Source of the DNA: Gavia stellata | Taxonomy: Eukaryota; Chordata; Aves; Gaviiformes; Gaviidae | DNA: 64,000 bases | Assembly (NCBI RefSeq): GCF_030936135.1 | Contig: NC_082595.1 | Span: 111,306,334 to 111,370,333, forward strand | Direction of reading: 5' to 3' | In this document: positions 12,851 through 25,763 of the stretch, in pieces | How positions within the stretch are numbered: position 1 is the first letter of the stretch | How the letters are laid out: every line of letters starts with the position of its first letter | Notes under the pieces: model-generated | The model's input: only the letters and a program-made list of their open reading frames with translations | Told to the model about the DNA's origin: nothing | Databases searched by the model: none | Translations under genes and position numbers: made by a program

Positions 12851-15800
12851 CGGGGCTCCCAGTCGCATAGCCCCTTCACTAGGCAGAATTGCCCCCGTGT
12901 TTCTTTGACAGTGGGAGACACCTACAACCTAAAATATTTGCCCCCAAACCTGAAACCTCATATATGAAGTTACTTTTCAGGTGGGTGTAAGACTGATTTT
13001 GTACCTTCTCTGCACAGGCAGGGATTGGCAGAGCAGCAGAGGAAGTAAAATGGGTGAAGTGATGGTATGATGGAGATCAACAGGAAGTTTTGGCCACTAA
13101 CTTACATTTCAACTTACGTGGTTTAATCAAGAAAAAAAAAGCAGCTGAGCTTACTCACTAGAAGGTCGGTAGATCACGATTCCTAGATTCTTTTCTCCAT
13201 CTCAGTTTTTCCTCCAGCAAATAAAATTACCTTAAGATTTACCAATAAGCTATGAAAAAAAGTCACATTTATAACAAACTCATGGAGGAAAGATGATAAG
13301 GACAGCGTATCTCCGTTACTAATGCTCTGCTCAGCTGCTATCTCCAGAGGAGACTAGAACTGAAAAAATATTTTAACAAAATGCCAGAAACAAGAATAAG
13401 TTACTGAAGGGAGCATAAACCCAACACACTTGTGCACCTCAATAACATTATCAATAAACCCAGATGCAGCCTTTCCACAAATGCAGCAGTGACAATTGAC
13501 TCAAATGAATGACACTTCTGTAATGTGCCTATTTGACTCTCAAGCTGAAGCAGATAAAAATTCAAAGATTGGACTTCCTTGGTATTTGTATGTTAATATA
13601 CACAGCTTTAGGGACATTGTTGCGACTCAACCTACAATTCATTCTGTGCAGTCAGTGGCATTCAAGTACCTACCAGCAATTTTCATACCGCTCGCAGTAT
13701 AACTTATAAGCTGTCATCAATCTGAAGCATTATCTTTTTTACAAAAGATCTGTCATGAGCACCAGGCAGGCTTCCCCTTGGTTCAGATAGACAGCAGCAG
13801 AGCTGACTCATCCTCTTTTTTTTCCTTTCATCCCGATTTGTATTGTCTCCTTTTCAATTTAGTTTTCCCATGTTACACAAGGAGAAGGGGTATGGCTACA
13901 TATGTGTGTTCGTGTGCAAGGGACAGCAAGAGAAAGAATGTGTTTTTAATCTCCACCTATTCCTCTTGCTAACGGTTCCTTTTGCTTCATATATACCTCC
14001 TTGGAGGTATTTTATTATTAAATTCAAATGAATTCTCCTTTTCTCTCGCTTTTGTTGAAAGAAAACAATAGGACACGTGAGAAACCAAGCTAGGAGGAAA
14101 CGTTCATGATCTGGAGTCCTTGGACTTGCTGAAGTCTTTTGCTGTGTTCCTACAGAAAGCAGGCAAGCAGCTACACCTCGCACCAAGCCACAAGTTTCTC
14201 TGGCACCAGCCAGTTTCTACTAGGGCTACTTCTGCCCAAACCACCACGGCATTAAAACTGAAAACACGTTTTACTGCAAATAGAGACCGCCATCCATGGG
14301 CCTGGGGTCTACCAGGGCAACAAAAGGGCCACGCTCTGGCTCTGGTTGATAGATCTCGTGACCAAAACAGTTGGAAGATCTCATGGGGACTGTATGGTAT
14401 CCACTCACGCAAGCTGGAGCTGCACCTCTGCCCGAGGCTCAGTAAGCACCTGGGCTATCCCTCGTGCCTGACTGTCTGTTTTTCATGAACTTATGCAACC
14501 TTAATTACCCTTGCAAACCTGTATCTCTTTGTCAGGCTTGACTGAAACAGGCCGACAGGTTCAGAAGTTATTGGGGTGGCGCAAACATACACATATATGG
14601 GGTGATAAGAAACCTGGATGAGACTGAGTCTCATTTTGTAAGAAAACAACACGGATGTTGATCGTAAGGGCAAAACAAAGGAGTGTCGTTGTGGATCCTA
14701 GCAGAGATCCCAAGCAGTGACCTATCCACAGTGAAGCAACCTAAAGATTAAGGTGTAGCCACACGGAAAAATCAGTATTTGGATATACTCAGGATAGGCA
14801 CATATCTAAAATGCCACATTCATAAAGAAGCCCAGCTTCTTTCTTCAAGACTGATGAAGGGCTGCACCAGCCAGCACTAGAATGACATTGCCAAGGTCTC
14901 AGGGCAGCTGATGCCAGACAGGACCGCTCATAGCAGAATCAGAGGTTGCACCAAGCTCCCAAACTGCTTCACTAATGAGTCTGGGGTCGGACCACAGAAA
15001 CACGGGAAGAACAGAGCTGAGATGGGCCTGAAAAAGCCTATCCCTTTACTCCAGGATGAACAAAGTTTTACTTAAGTCATTTTTTCTTGCAGATGTCCAC
15101 CCAAGGTTCTCCAGGATCTCTTCAGACTATGGTTAAGTCAGGCTCAGATCAGTGACAGACCATGTAGAGGAAAAGCTCTAACTCATTAATCTCTTTAATT
15201 CTTTAAGCCCTCTCTTTTCACTACCATTGTGATTATGTTTTCCTTTTAACAAGGCTTGGAAGAGTGATGAGAGATGTACCACTTGAAGGCTCACTTTGGC
15301 ATCAAGATGCAGGAAGCCCTGCAGTCATGAGATTGCCATGCAGTTTTTATAGTTACAAGGTTGACCTGGACAGCAAGGAAAAGAGCACAGAAACCAGCCT
15401 AATTCAAGCTAGTGCCAAGATGCAGGGAGTTGAGAGATTCACATAAATTCAACAGCAAACACAGCCTATACTCAGGTAACAACCTACTTTGCACTCAAAA
15501 ATTATGATTACTATTACGCGTATTTACTCATTAACAGTCACAGGGTGAGAACTTGGATTTGCTCATGCGATGGTTGCCTGTACACAGCTACCTGGCAGCG
15601 TCCCCACCCTCCTCTCCTGCAATCGGCGTGGCTGAATGCATGGTGCAAGTCTTCCCATGCACAAAGTGTGCAGATACGACATAAAAACCAGGGTTGCTAA
15701 CAGCAGTGCATTGCTGGTATGGGCTCTCCTCCTGATGGGCCTTCGTGGCAACATGAAACAACAGAACAATGAGCAAAAAAGTCCTCAGGTGGCCAAAGAT

Positions 15801-18800
15801 TCATTACAACAGGCAGAATCATTCCCTTCATCCTCTCTCCAGCTCCCACTTAATTGAGTAGCCTGGTCAATTGATGAATTACAGTAAGGATCTCGTTGTG
15901 ATGCCTCTTGCTGATGAATGAAGAATACCCTACCAGAGTCTCCTGATTTCAGGTGATGGATTTGAGCCCAGGCTCAAACATAATTCCTTGTGACTGACAA
16001 GCTCAGCTATTTTCACTTTTAATCTTGATATAATTTGATTGAATAAATCCAAGGTCATAATTTCCTAGGTGGATACAGTTGTTCAAAATACCACCAGCCC
16101 TCCAATTACTTTTAACTGCATCAAAAAAAGGGTGAAGAATATTCATGTAAGAGCTGATAAGATCTCAGCTTTGTTGCTGGGAAATACCTACACCCAAAAC
16201 ACACCTTTGCTGGAGTATGAACGAGCGACTGTGAAGTTATATTTGTCATCTCATGGCCCAAAGCTCTCATCATCCAGCACTCAAACCTCAGGGACACGGA
16301 CCCCTGCGGACTGACATTTCTCATCTTCCGTCACAGTCCATAAGATTTTTTTTCTTTTTTGTGTTAGAGGTTTGATAGGAGGCAGCTTGGCTGAATGGGA
16401 GTGATTTGAAGACGTGGGAAGCAGGGAAAGGATAACTATTAATTTGCATCGTTATCTTGCAGCCCATACAAACACTTTATAATAGGGGGGCACCTTAAAA
16501 CTCCCACGCTTGAGCCTTAGCGAACGCTTTTGGGATGCAACCTGATTTTTCCTTCCCATTTTCTTCTCCTTCAAAAGACACAAACGGGAGCAAAAACTTC
16601 TCCAACTTGGCTGCACAGAACTTTCACACAGATATCTGCACAGCATCAGCTGGATTGAAAGATGTTGTGTCATGCGTGAAATATTCCAGCGCTTTATTGT
16701 GCAAGCTCCTAATTATTAATGTCTAGGCTCCATATTTCTGCAGCAAGATTTATGATGTAGCTTAGGGTGGTGGATTTGAACCAGTTTTCCCTCAAATCTA
16801 CAGATGGGGAACCACAGAAATGTTTTTTATGCCCTCAACTTATGTAGTCTCCAGCGCATAAAAGCCCCAAGGCACAAACAAGCCCCTCAAAAGAGGAATC
16901 TGGGTGAAAATTGCCCTTCTCTGCCTTCACCACTACCACAGTAGCATAACTGTCTTTAAAACAACCTCACGCTGTCCCTTGGGGACAATACAGCCAGATC
17001 TTTGCAAAATGCCACTGTTGGAGCTGTTTTTAGGGGATATAAACTGCACCACTGCAAGTCTCCTTCCCTCCCACTGAGGCCTCCCAGAGCAGGTCCAGAA
17101 GTGGGACTGCAGCAGGAACAGGACACAGATGGTCCCCTGGGATCAGGAGAACGGAGGCAGCTGATGCAAAAGCCAGTGGCCGCGCGTAACTCTTGTGGAG
17201 GGAGCCAGAAGCTGCCCCCATCGAACAATAGAAGGAAACGCTGTCACTGAGCTGGCTGCGGTCTGTGCCTTCAAAACCAGTAGCTGGGGATGGAAAAATC
17301 TTGCAAAGGAGAAGCAGAAAACTTCTGGGGATAAAGGGTTTCACTTCTGCATATAATTTTCACAGTAAACCGAAAGGGAAAAAATTTAAGTCCGGAAATT
17401 AAGCTGATTTTGGAGGTAAATGCATGGTTGGAAAGTCAAATGAAGTTAATCCCTCTTCCTCCCCAAGAATACGATACATTGGAAAAACCTGTAGAGGAAG
17501 CAACCAGTACCCAGACTAGTGGCACATGCTGCTCTTTCTGGTCTAACAGGGGTTAACACAAATCTCTTGTGCTCCAGAAAACAGTCATATTTATACAGTC
17601 ATATATATGTGTGTGCATATAGACTTGCTGGATCGCTTTTTCTGCAAATATAAAAAACCCCACATGTTTTGGCTCCAGGACGTAGGATTTAAAAAAAATA
17701 ATCTACATGTGCTATTGCAAGAGTTGCAATAAAACAAGCACTGCTGCTGCCAGTGAGTTATAGGTGCTCGCAGCAGGCGGCATAATGGGATTTCACCCTG
17801 TTTTGTTTCCTCGGAGGTAACTGCACTCTTATCAGGAGGTGCAGGATATGAGGCTCTGACACTTCTCTGCTCTGATTCATACACTGGAATAAAGCAGACA
17901 TTTGATGGCATCTGCATGGCTGACTCAATCACCTATCTTCGGTGCTGATCTTGTTGGTGCCGGGAAGAAGGATTTGAGGGGAAGAGTGCCCTTGCCTGCA
18001 CGCAGCAGGCAACACGGCCGTGGCTTTGCTGTTTGGCCTCAGGGCCTCACCGGGAAAAATAGGTAAATAGATAAAATAAATGCATTCCTGCCTCCATCCC
18101 ACATCCACCAAGGCAAGGCTTTCAGCTGGTTTTCTCCACCCAAACTTGGCAAAGCAACTTAAAAGAAATCCCAACTGCTCCACTTTTGGAATATATTTTA
18201 AATTAAAAGAAAGTAAACCTTGCCCTGTCTTCTCCCTGCTCTTTACTCCCAGCCAGCCTCAGAAAAAGGTGGAAGACAAACATTTTCTTGTTGAGGCTCA
18301 TTCTACCTCCAAGTGGTTGTTTCCAAAGTCTGAATTTCTTTTTTTTCTATTAGGTTTAAGCTCTGGCATGTCTAATTTTCTTCCTTTTGGGGAATAAACA
18401 AGAAGAGCAGCAGCCCAGCAGGTATTGAAACAGATTCTCCTCCAACTCTAAAAGTACAGAGTTGAGACCAAGGAGGCGACAAAGAAGATAAATTAACACC
18501 TTAGAGGACGCTAATCACACATGGGAGCGGTGCTTTCCAGCAGGCAGACAGGTTTTGCCTTGTCCCATGCTCTGGCAGGCCTCAGCAAACGTTCATAGCC
18601 CCACAAGCCAGACCGTTCATAGCCCCCCAAGCCAGACCCATGCACGGGATTGCTTCTTGCCTTCTCTTCCTGTCATGCCTTCACCACCCACAGCTGCAAT
18701 GGATATAGCTCCTCAGCATCTCCCCCGCTGTGGTTGCAGAGCGAGAGGGGCTGTGACACTTTCTGCACTTAAAAGTGGGCGATTTAGCAAGAGGAAAAAT

Positions 18801-20017
18801 CTGCAGCTGCATGTGTGGGTCTTCATCCCCATGGCATGACTCAGGTTGTGTTGTGTCATGTAGAACAAAGACGATACTGGAGAGGACTGGCTATGCCTCA
18901 TGTCTCTCTCGGTATTTTATTCATCAAGGGTGCAAACAGGACCACAGGTTGGGTCAAACTAAAGGTCTTCTCCTCTGCTGTCCTGTCTCTGGTGGAGACA
19001 AGGTGCAAGAGCAAGAACTTCCCCCTTGCACACCCTCCCAACCTGGCTTGCTTGACCCCATGGAGCCAACATACACGATGTCCACACTGGCTCTGGAGAC
19101 CTTTGGGATGAGCCAGGAGGAGAGCGGCTCCGTATGAACCGCATTTTCAAAGCATCTGGCGAGGAAGCCAAGGCCATTCCAACTCCCACCCTCCCACCTG
19201 GCCTGCAGCAATGGCCCCACTGAAACCAAGACCCAAAGGAGCCAGAGGATTTACAGCAAACAAGAACAGGCCTGGGGTTGATGGCCTCAATGCCCGGTGC
19301 CAGGGCTAAGCCTCCTTTCCAGGGAAGTCGTGTCTCGTCAAGCACAAGCCTTGACTGAACGCTCTCCCAGGCCAGGGCATGCCGAAAGGCTCTTCCCGGC
19401 GCAGCTTGGCCGGTGACTAATAACACATGAGCTCACCTCTTCCCTCCATCATGGCAATTTTGCCAGCACCCACGCATCTTGCACAAAGCCCGTTGGGTTC
19501 CCTTCCCTCGGAGACCCCACTGCTCTACCAAACATGGTCAAAATTTAGTCTAAAAGTCATTGGGGATGGACAACAAACAGCATCTCGTTAAGGCTCCTGG
19601 TTTTTGGGAGCTACTTCTGACTATAACCATCGCTGATGTCACCAGGTGTGCACACACCTTTGGGAGGCCCAAGAAGCAAGCCCTGCCCGCGCCTGCTAAT
19701 GATGCCCATTGCATTCACCTTTGGAGCGTGATACTTGCTGAATTTTCCCCGTTCTAGTTCAACTCTACTGTTTTATTAATCACATACATACAGAAATTCA
19801 GGGGAGGGTGGCTTTTCTAGGTGGGTGGCAGTATACAGTCATTAAATAAAATATAAACACCTCATCTATACTTCACATCAGGTTTGATCTTCACTGTTTT
19901 CACTCCCCTTTTTCAAGGCAATTTGCAATTTCTTTAGTTGCTTTTTGGGAAGGGAGAATGTAGGGGAGGACTGACTTACTGCTTAATCTCATTTTTGATC
20001 TATTATTAAACGCCTGC
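12851..20017. other. Non-coding stretch, no genes seen
   Basis: No exon could be supported on either strand. Open frames reach 155 codons near 19.0-19.4 kb but have low-complexity, domain-free translations and overlap other open frames on the opposite strand, as expected in locally GC-rich DNA. I see no tRNA, hairpin RNA or long tandem repeat. It is probably intron or intergenic DNA. Confidence 0.55.
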
Positions 20018-20050
20018 TTTCTTTTTCTTTCTTTTTTTTTTTTTTTTTTA
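20018..20050. repeat. Poly(T)/pyrimidine tract
   Basis: A T-rich tract of about 30 bases, ending in an uninterrupted run of about 18 T. Together with the following ACCCTTTCTCTAG it resembles a plus-strand splice acceptor, but no open, recognisable exon follows. Confidence 0.75.
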
Positions 20051-21494
20051 CCCTTTCTCTAGGAAGCCAGAAGCCCCAGCAGAAATTACAGCCAGAAAGA
20101 AAGGTGAACTGTGAAATGAAAGCTGGGGGAGAAAGAATTGCTTGGGCTTCTTTTTTTTCAGAGTTTTCTCATTTTCAGCTATAAGAAATCTCTACAATGC
20201 CAGCCAAGTAAAAGAAAATATGCTGAAAGTGACGGAAATGCGAACTATTGGCCCCGATCCCACCGCTGACATACATGGCCAAACCCTCCGACTGAGGCTG
20301 GCACGTGCGTCCCCACGGGATTCCTCCGCGGAGCCGCTTTTCAAATACAAACACATTGACATTTCCTCACCCTTTTAGCAGCGTTAGTAATTCTCTAGCA
20401 AATCCCCAGGCTCGGGGAATGGTGTTTGTGTGCCACGAAACCACGCACTCAGATTTTCAAACTGATGCCAGAGCCAGGACTTCGTGAAAGTCCGGGACAG
20501 GACCGCAGAGCACGAGGCCAGCGACACTCAAGGCATCCAGGAACATCTTTTTTTTACCATTTTTATACAGCATCTTCAAAAGGTTTGACAGGACTGTAGC
20601 AAAACACGATCACTGCAAGGAGCTTATGCAAACCTGCAGCACGTAGCCAGGCAGAGAGCACTGCAAAGGCACAGCAGCATTTAGCACCCGCTACCTTCGC
20701 TTTAGGATGCTTTTTAATAGCTTTCTGATTATTTCATTACTTTATCCTCAGCCATTGCTAAATAACAGTGTTTATGTCTGCCCTGCAACCCAGCGCGTGA
20801 CCTCCCCTGCCCCAGCTCGCAGGGACAGATTTGATTTCAAGCTGGCAAAGCCAGTCCAAGAAGCAAAGCGATTCCCAGGTGGTTTCTTTGCTCTCTGCAG
20901 CCGCTTTACCAGGGCCAATGCTGGCAGATGGCTTAAAGTTGATCCAGGGGAGCCTCACTGAAGGAATTCCCACCAAGAGGCAGGAGGAAAAGTCCAGCGC
21001 TATCTGTAGCATGCTCTGAAGGTGGATCGGTTTGTTCCTAAGGCCACACTGGAGGTGGGTCAGGGTTGATGGGGGGCCTGGACAACCTGCACCCATCTTG
21101 TGCCTTTTCATCGCCCCTTTTGCCTCCTTTCGGTCCCTTTACGTCGCTGGAAGCGATTCCTCCTTCTGCTGTATTTGCACAAATAAAAGAGTTTGTTCTC
21201 TTTTGGCATCAGGACACGCTTCCACCTCCCAGCCAGATCAAACCAAAAGCGAGCATCGCTTTGCTGCCAGCTCCCGCCGAGAGCTGGATGCGCACCTCGC
21301 CATGCCGACTGTTTGGCTGGCAAGCGAACGATCCCCGTGCGAGACCGGGATGCCCAAATCAGGGCCCCCAGCTCCCCAGCAAGTCCCTCTGCTCCCTTGT
21401 CTGGCCTGCCGCAGGCTCCGACAGCTCCGACCTCCAGCCAAGGCTCACGCGGAGATCACCTCTCAGCCGCCCCAAGGAAGGGCAAACACTCGTT
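20051..21494. other. Non-coding stretch, nothing recognised
   Basis: The stretch becomes GC-rich from 20.7 kb. Overlapping open frames occur in several frames at 21.0-21.5 kb without any domain, typical of stop-poor GC-rich DNA. No RNA gene or mobile element is recognised. Confidence 0.5.
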
Positions 21495-21544
21495 AGCATT
21501 TCCTATTAATTTAATTAATTGATTTAAGCATTTCCTATTAATTT
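21495..21544. repeat. Local direct repeat of 18 bp
   Basis: AGCATTTCCTATTAATTT occurs at 21495-21512 and again at 21527-21544, separated by the AT-rich spacer AATTAATTGATTTA. The period is 32 bp. It marks a short AT-rich island inside GC-rich DNA. Confidence 0.85.
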
Positions 21545-24500
21545 CCTATGTTAAACATTGCCTTATTAACTAATAAGAAGAGAGCCATCCCCTAACCGTC
21601 AGGAATGCAGAGACTCCCAGACATCAACACTATTTTTGGGGAGAAAGAGCAGGTTTTTAAGTGCCTTTCTTTTTTAAAGAATGGCCCGGGCAAGCAGCTG
21701 AAGATTTTGCAGCAGAACTGGGCAGGTTCAGACCCATTTTGGAGGAAAAAGCATCCCCAGGCCATGCTCCATGGCAAACCCTCTGGTTTTTCCAGGGGAA
21801 TATGGAAAGGGGAGGGAGGCAGCACACAGCCCAGAGAGCAGCCGGGCAAGATGCCACCATCTCCTTCCACCCCAGTCATAACTAGACATCCCAGTACCTC
21901 ATCTCTGGGAAAAGCTAGCGGATGTTTGGGAAAGAAATCAAAGAAATGGCACATCCAGAAAGAGCCATCCCTGGGTAGTGAGCAGTCAGCAGCTGTGTCC
22001 GCCCCGTGCGCCAGCCACCAGTGCCCGCCTCTCTATCATTTGAAAGGCCACCAAGACCCTGTCCTGGTCCTGCTACACGGTAGAACACATCATAAAACCT
22101 TCTGTTTGATCATTTCCAGCCAGCTGCCCCCAGGACCCACTGAAGAACGGCTACAGATGTAATAAAGACAAATACTGACACGGGACTGGAAACCCTTTTC
22201 TCCTTCCCAAGGGAGACCAGAGAAATAGAAGAGATGAAGGAAGCAACCGTGAACTTTCGATTCCAACTCACCCAACAACCACAAAATCCTTTCTGGGTTC
22301 CCCAGTGATCAAATCACAGCTGCCACAAAAATTGATGTTGGTGACGTGAGAGCAGAGGTTCCCTCACCTTCAGATTTTGGCTGGATACAATCGATTCAAG
22401 TTTCTGGGCACGAGTGAAGTTGGAAAGAGCCTCTTCCCACAGATGTATTTCCCCTAAAAAAACCCCAGAGCCGAACGTCACTGTGACACAAGGGGCACAT
22501 GTGCCACCTCCTTTCTCCATCTCCAGCCTAAATTCCCCCCTGCCTCCCCTTAAACTCGGCAAAAAGGAGCCAAATCAAAGGAACTGTCTACATTTGGCTT
22601 TATCTGCTATGAAATGTCAAACTTTTTGACAGGGATGATTGCATTTCCATCCTCCTTCCTCCTCAAGCATGAAGACTGCTATAAAGAAGTCAAAAACATA
22701 CCAGAGAAAAGAAAGCATCACCTACACCGGCCACAAATACTGGGAAATCAGGACTCATCAGCTGGAAGTCCGTCTTGGAGAGCATGGGGTCCTGCTGGGG
22801 AAAAACCCACCTGGGTTTCTCCAGTCCCTCATGTCACCACCGATTTTGCTTCCCATGCACTTGTTTATATAGAAATGCGAGTGCACGTGCGATTAAAAAA
22901 ACGTCTGCGTGCTGGAAATATTATGACTAATGGATGGGAACCTGCGCAGTGTGGAAAAATCTTCCCTCTCTCCCGATGTAACAGCATTTTGCATGCACTT
23001 TAGATGTTGGCACCTACGTTTCATCTGCTTTCTTATAAGACGATGGAATACATCTAATGAATTACACTGATTTTACGTCTCAGCGTAGTTTCTGCGCTGG
23101 CATCATTGCAGCGAAGAAGCCACAGGCTGCCCCTGGCCCATCGCTGCGGGGTCAGTGTGCTCACGTCCCGTCCCATTTATTTTGGAAGAGCACGTGAGGG
23201 CACGACACATCATTTAATTTTGATCTTTCTTTTTTTTTTTCCCACTAATACCCCGCTTTCCCCAGCATCCCTGGTCTTTGCCCTCTGCCTGGATGGCATG
23301 AGACCACACCTCGCACGTCCCGCACCTCGACCCTGCCGCTCCCACACATACACGGTGCCCATCCTGCGTCGCTGGGACTGCACAGGCTCTTCCAGCAAGG
23401 AGAAAGCTCTTGCTCGAGGTTTCTGCGCAGGCAGTTTGGGAACATTCACAGCCCCGTGTAAATGATATGTACTGGTGTTTCCAGCCCCGAAGCCCCCTCG
23501 CCCCTCAGTTCCTGCATTGGCAACTCTGATCGGGTGGAAGAGGCACATTCCCGCGCTCACCAGGATGTGTCTGGGCTCTAGCTCCCAGATCCAGCCAGAT
23601 CTGCAACGGTGGGGATGGGCAGAGAAATATCCCAGGGGTCTTTTTTTTTTTTAACACCCCATCCAGGAAGAAAAATAACACCAGCTTCCCCTGTTTACAG
23701 CATCCTTTACCTCCCGAGCCGACCAGCAGCAGCCACGAAGCCGGCACGCATCCCTCGGCAGAGCACACAGCCCCGACTGACGCACAGCCGCTGTCAGGTC
23801 GGCTGTGCTCACCCTTTCCACGTCTGCGGCAACTCTCAGCCTGGTCCTGAGCTGCTTCCTGGGGATGGGGCTGGAGGAGAAACCCCGCGAAAGCCCTCCC
23901 CGCCTCGACTGGGAGGAGAAACACCCCAAGGAAGAGCAGCCTCTGTAGGGAGTGAGGTTTGCAGAAAGGAGCAGAAGTTTTTTTGCTCGGCCACTGAGAC
24001 GTGTTTGAAGGTGAAGGTTGGACGTGGAAACGTTCGTGGCCGTAGGGAGCCCAGACTGCCCAGAGCAGGGTGGAAAACAAAGAAACCCAACCCCAGCATG
24101 ATGAAATACAAGTTTATTTGCTTTAGCACGTGTCCAGCTTCCCTCCCTGGCACAAAAAAAATTCCTTTAATGCTGCTCTGGCTGGGGGGTTTTGTGCAAA
24201 ACAGGGTTTTAACCAACCGACCGACCCAAAACACAATTCGAGGGAGCTGGTGAGTCCCGAGCACCGCCAGCTCCATCACACGAAGGGGGAACCGGGCAAG
24301 GAAGCGAGACTGGGGCGTCCTGACTCCTCCAAGCCCTTCTGCTCTCCCCGCGCTCTCCTGGTTCACATCCCGGGACGAGGAGTTAACGCAGCCACAGCCA
24401 AACAACGGAGAGGTACCACTAAACCAGCAGCGATGGGCTCGCCGGGGCTCCCGAGATCCCTCTCTAAGGGGAAGCCAAAGCCATTCCTCCGCTTTCGGGG

Positions 24501-25030
24501 GCCACTCACCTCCTCTCCGGCCATCCCGGGCTCTCCCTCCCAGCTGGGATTTCTCCTTGCGGCTCAAAAGCCCTTTCAAAGCGTCCGATTGTCCCCGCGT
24601 CCCCCATGGCCCAAATTGCCAAACTCGAAAGCAACTTTCACTGGGGCAGAGGAGCCTTCGCCCGCTATTTAAACAGCTGCTTTCCCACGAAGCCTGATTT
24701 ATGTTGCACCATCCCGGAGGAGCCGGAGACGAGCCAGTGCCACCCCAGAGCCACAGACACAAGTTTCCTCTAACTTTGGGGGGGTCTGGGTGAAAACCCA
24801 ATCCCCCCCCCCTCCAAGAAGGCATCCGCCAGCCCAGCCAGGGCTCACCCCACTGCCGATGGTGCCTCTCCGCAAGCCCCAAAAATCCCCCACCCCGGGG
24901 ACACCCCCAGGCCGGGTTGGGGAGGGGAAGGGGGGGCGATGGGTCCCCTCCAGCCGGGACCCATCCCGGGACGGGGATGGTGCTGCTCCCGGCCGAGCCC
25001 GGGCCTCCCCCCGTGCTGGGGGGAGGGATT
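21545..25030. other. GC-rich non-coding stretch, probably first intron
   Basis: Overlapping open frames on both strands reach about 200 codons, and one minus-strand frame of about 445 codons runs 23836-25173. That frame starts inside the pentanucleotide repeat and its translation has no known domain. No splice structure ties it to a gene. If the exon ending at 25335 is real, this is the start of its leftward intron. There is a T run of 12 at 23641-23652. Confidence 0.5.
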
Positions 25031-25284
25031 ATAAAGTAAGATAAAATAAAAAAATAAAATAAAAATAGAATAGAATAGAATAGAATAGAACAGAATAAAA
25101 TAAAATAAAATAAAATAAAATAAAATAAAATAAAATAAAATAAAACAAAACAAAATAAAATAAAGTAAAACAAAAGAAAATATTAAAATAATTAGAACAT
25201 TTAAAATAATTAGAAAAATTAAAATAATTAAACGATAAAACTATAGAATAAAATAAAATGACATGAAATAAAATAAAATAAACC
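25031..25284. repeat. AT-rich (AAAAT)n-type microsatellite with TAGAA variants
   Basis: Tandem pentanucleotide repeat, mostly AAAAT. There is a block of AATAG units at 25066-25090, a nearly pure block at 25095-25145, and decayed copies with C, G and T interruptions up to 25284. It lies 50 bp downstream (in the minus direction) of the splice donor after 25335, so a leftward transcript would carry TTTTA repeats at the start of its first intron. Confidence 0.95.
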
Positions 25285-25334
25285 CCCCAAAGTAGGCCAG
25301 CTCGCCCTGAGGGCGAGGGGGGGGCAGCGCTTAC

Positions 25335-25450
25335 CTGGCGGCGGGGGTTGCGCGCTGCTCCGCGGTGCTCCGCGCTCGCCCTGCGGCCGCAGCCCGGCGT
25401 GCGGAGCGGCGCGGAGCCCCGGCCCGGCTCGCTGCATTGTGGGAAGCGGC
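25335..25450 (-). other. Putative non-coding first exon with splice donor
   Basis: On the minus strand CCGCCAG is followed by GTAAGCGC, a near-perfect splice donor, making 25335 the last exonic base. The start is not defined; about 25450 is a guess placed by the ZNF143-type motif at 25433-25445. An ATG inside that motif opens a short Arg/Ala/Pro-rich frame that I do not recognise, so the exon is more likely 5' untranslated. The next exon would lie to the left and I could not locate it. Confidence 0.5.
25433..25445 (-). promoter_or_regulatory. ZNF143/THAP11-type (SBS) motif
   Basis: On the minus strand TTCCCACAATGCA fits the SBS core TTCCCANNATGCA that ZNF143 and THAP11 recognise near transcription starts. 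Its position about 100 bp upstream of the splice donor fits a promoter role. Confidence 0.6.
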
Positions 25451-25469
25451 ACCCAAAAATGGGGGCGCG

Positions 25470-25484
25470 GTGCCCTCTGGTGGC
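25470..25484 (-). promoter_or_regulatory. CTCF-type motif
   Basis: GTGCCCTCTGGTGGC on the plus strand is one base away from GCGCCCTCTGGTGGC, the reverse complement of a common CTCF core (GCCACCAGAGGGCGC). It lies between the putative first exon and the tandem array, so it could insulate the promoter from the repeat. Confidence 0.6.
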
Positions 25485-25763
25485 GGCTCCTCCGTGGGGT
25501 CCCCTCGGGTGGGAAGGGGCGGGGGGGTCCCCGGGACCTGGGGCGGGGGGGGGGTGCCAGGGCCATATGTATGTGTGCCTGTATGGGGACGGATGTACAT
25601 TAACCTATATGCACCCCCCAATCATCCCCCTCCGTCCCCGTCATGGGCTGTAACAGCCCTATTGAGGAATTTGGGGTGACTTCTCATAGGCAACGTAAAA
25701 GCGGGGTGCTGGGGAGCGGCGGGGGCTCACACAAAGCTGCTGCTTCCCTCCACCGTGCCAACG

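Larger units (their letters stand above)
25290..25560 (-). promoter_or_regulatory. CpG-island promoter of a leftward gene (EXTL3 candidate)
   Basis: A compact CpG-dense segment holds GC boxes, a ZNF143/THAP11-type motif and a CTCF-type motif just upstream of a strong minus-strand splice donor. Direction is inferred from the donor. In human, EXTL3 lies downstream of FZD3 in the same orientation. Here FZD3 is on the minus strand with its 3' end about 14.6 kb to the right, so this is where the EXTL3 promoter would be expected. That assignment rests on gene order only. No EXTL3 coding exon is in the window. A G-rich run near 25540-25556 closes the island on the right. Confidence 0.65.

Noticed and set aside
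20018..20110. Plus-strand splice-acceptor-like pyrimidine tract followed by CTCTAG
   Set aside because: No recognisable coding sequence or matching donor follows; T-rich tracts of this kind are common.
23836..25173. Minus-strand open frame of about 445 codons
   Set aside because: Its start lies inside the AAAAT microsatellite, the rest is Pro/Gly/Arg/Ser-rich without a recognisable domain, and other open frames overlap it on the opposite strand, as expected in GC-rich DNA.
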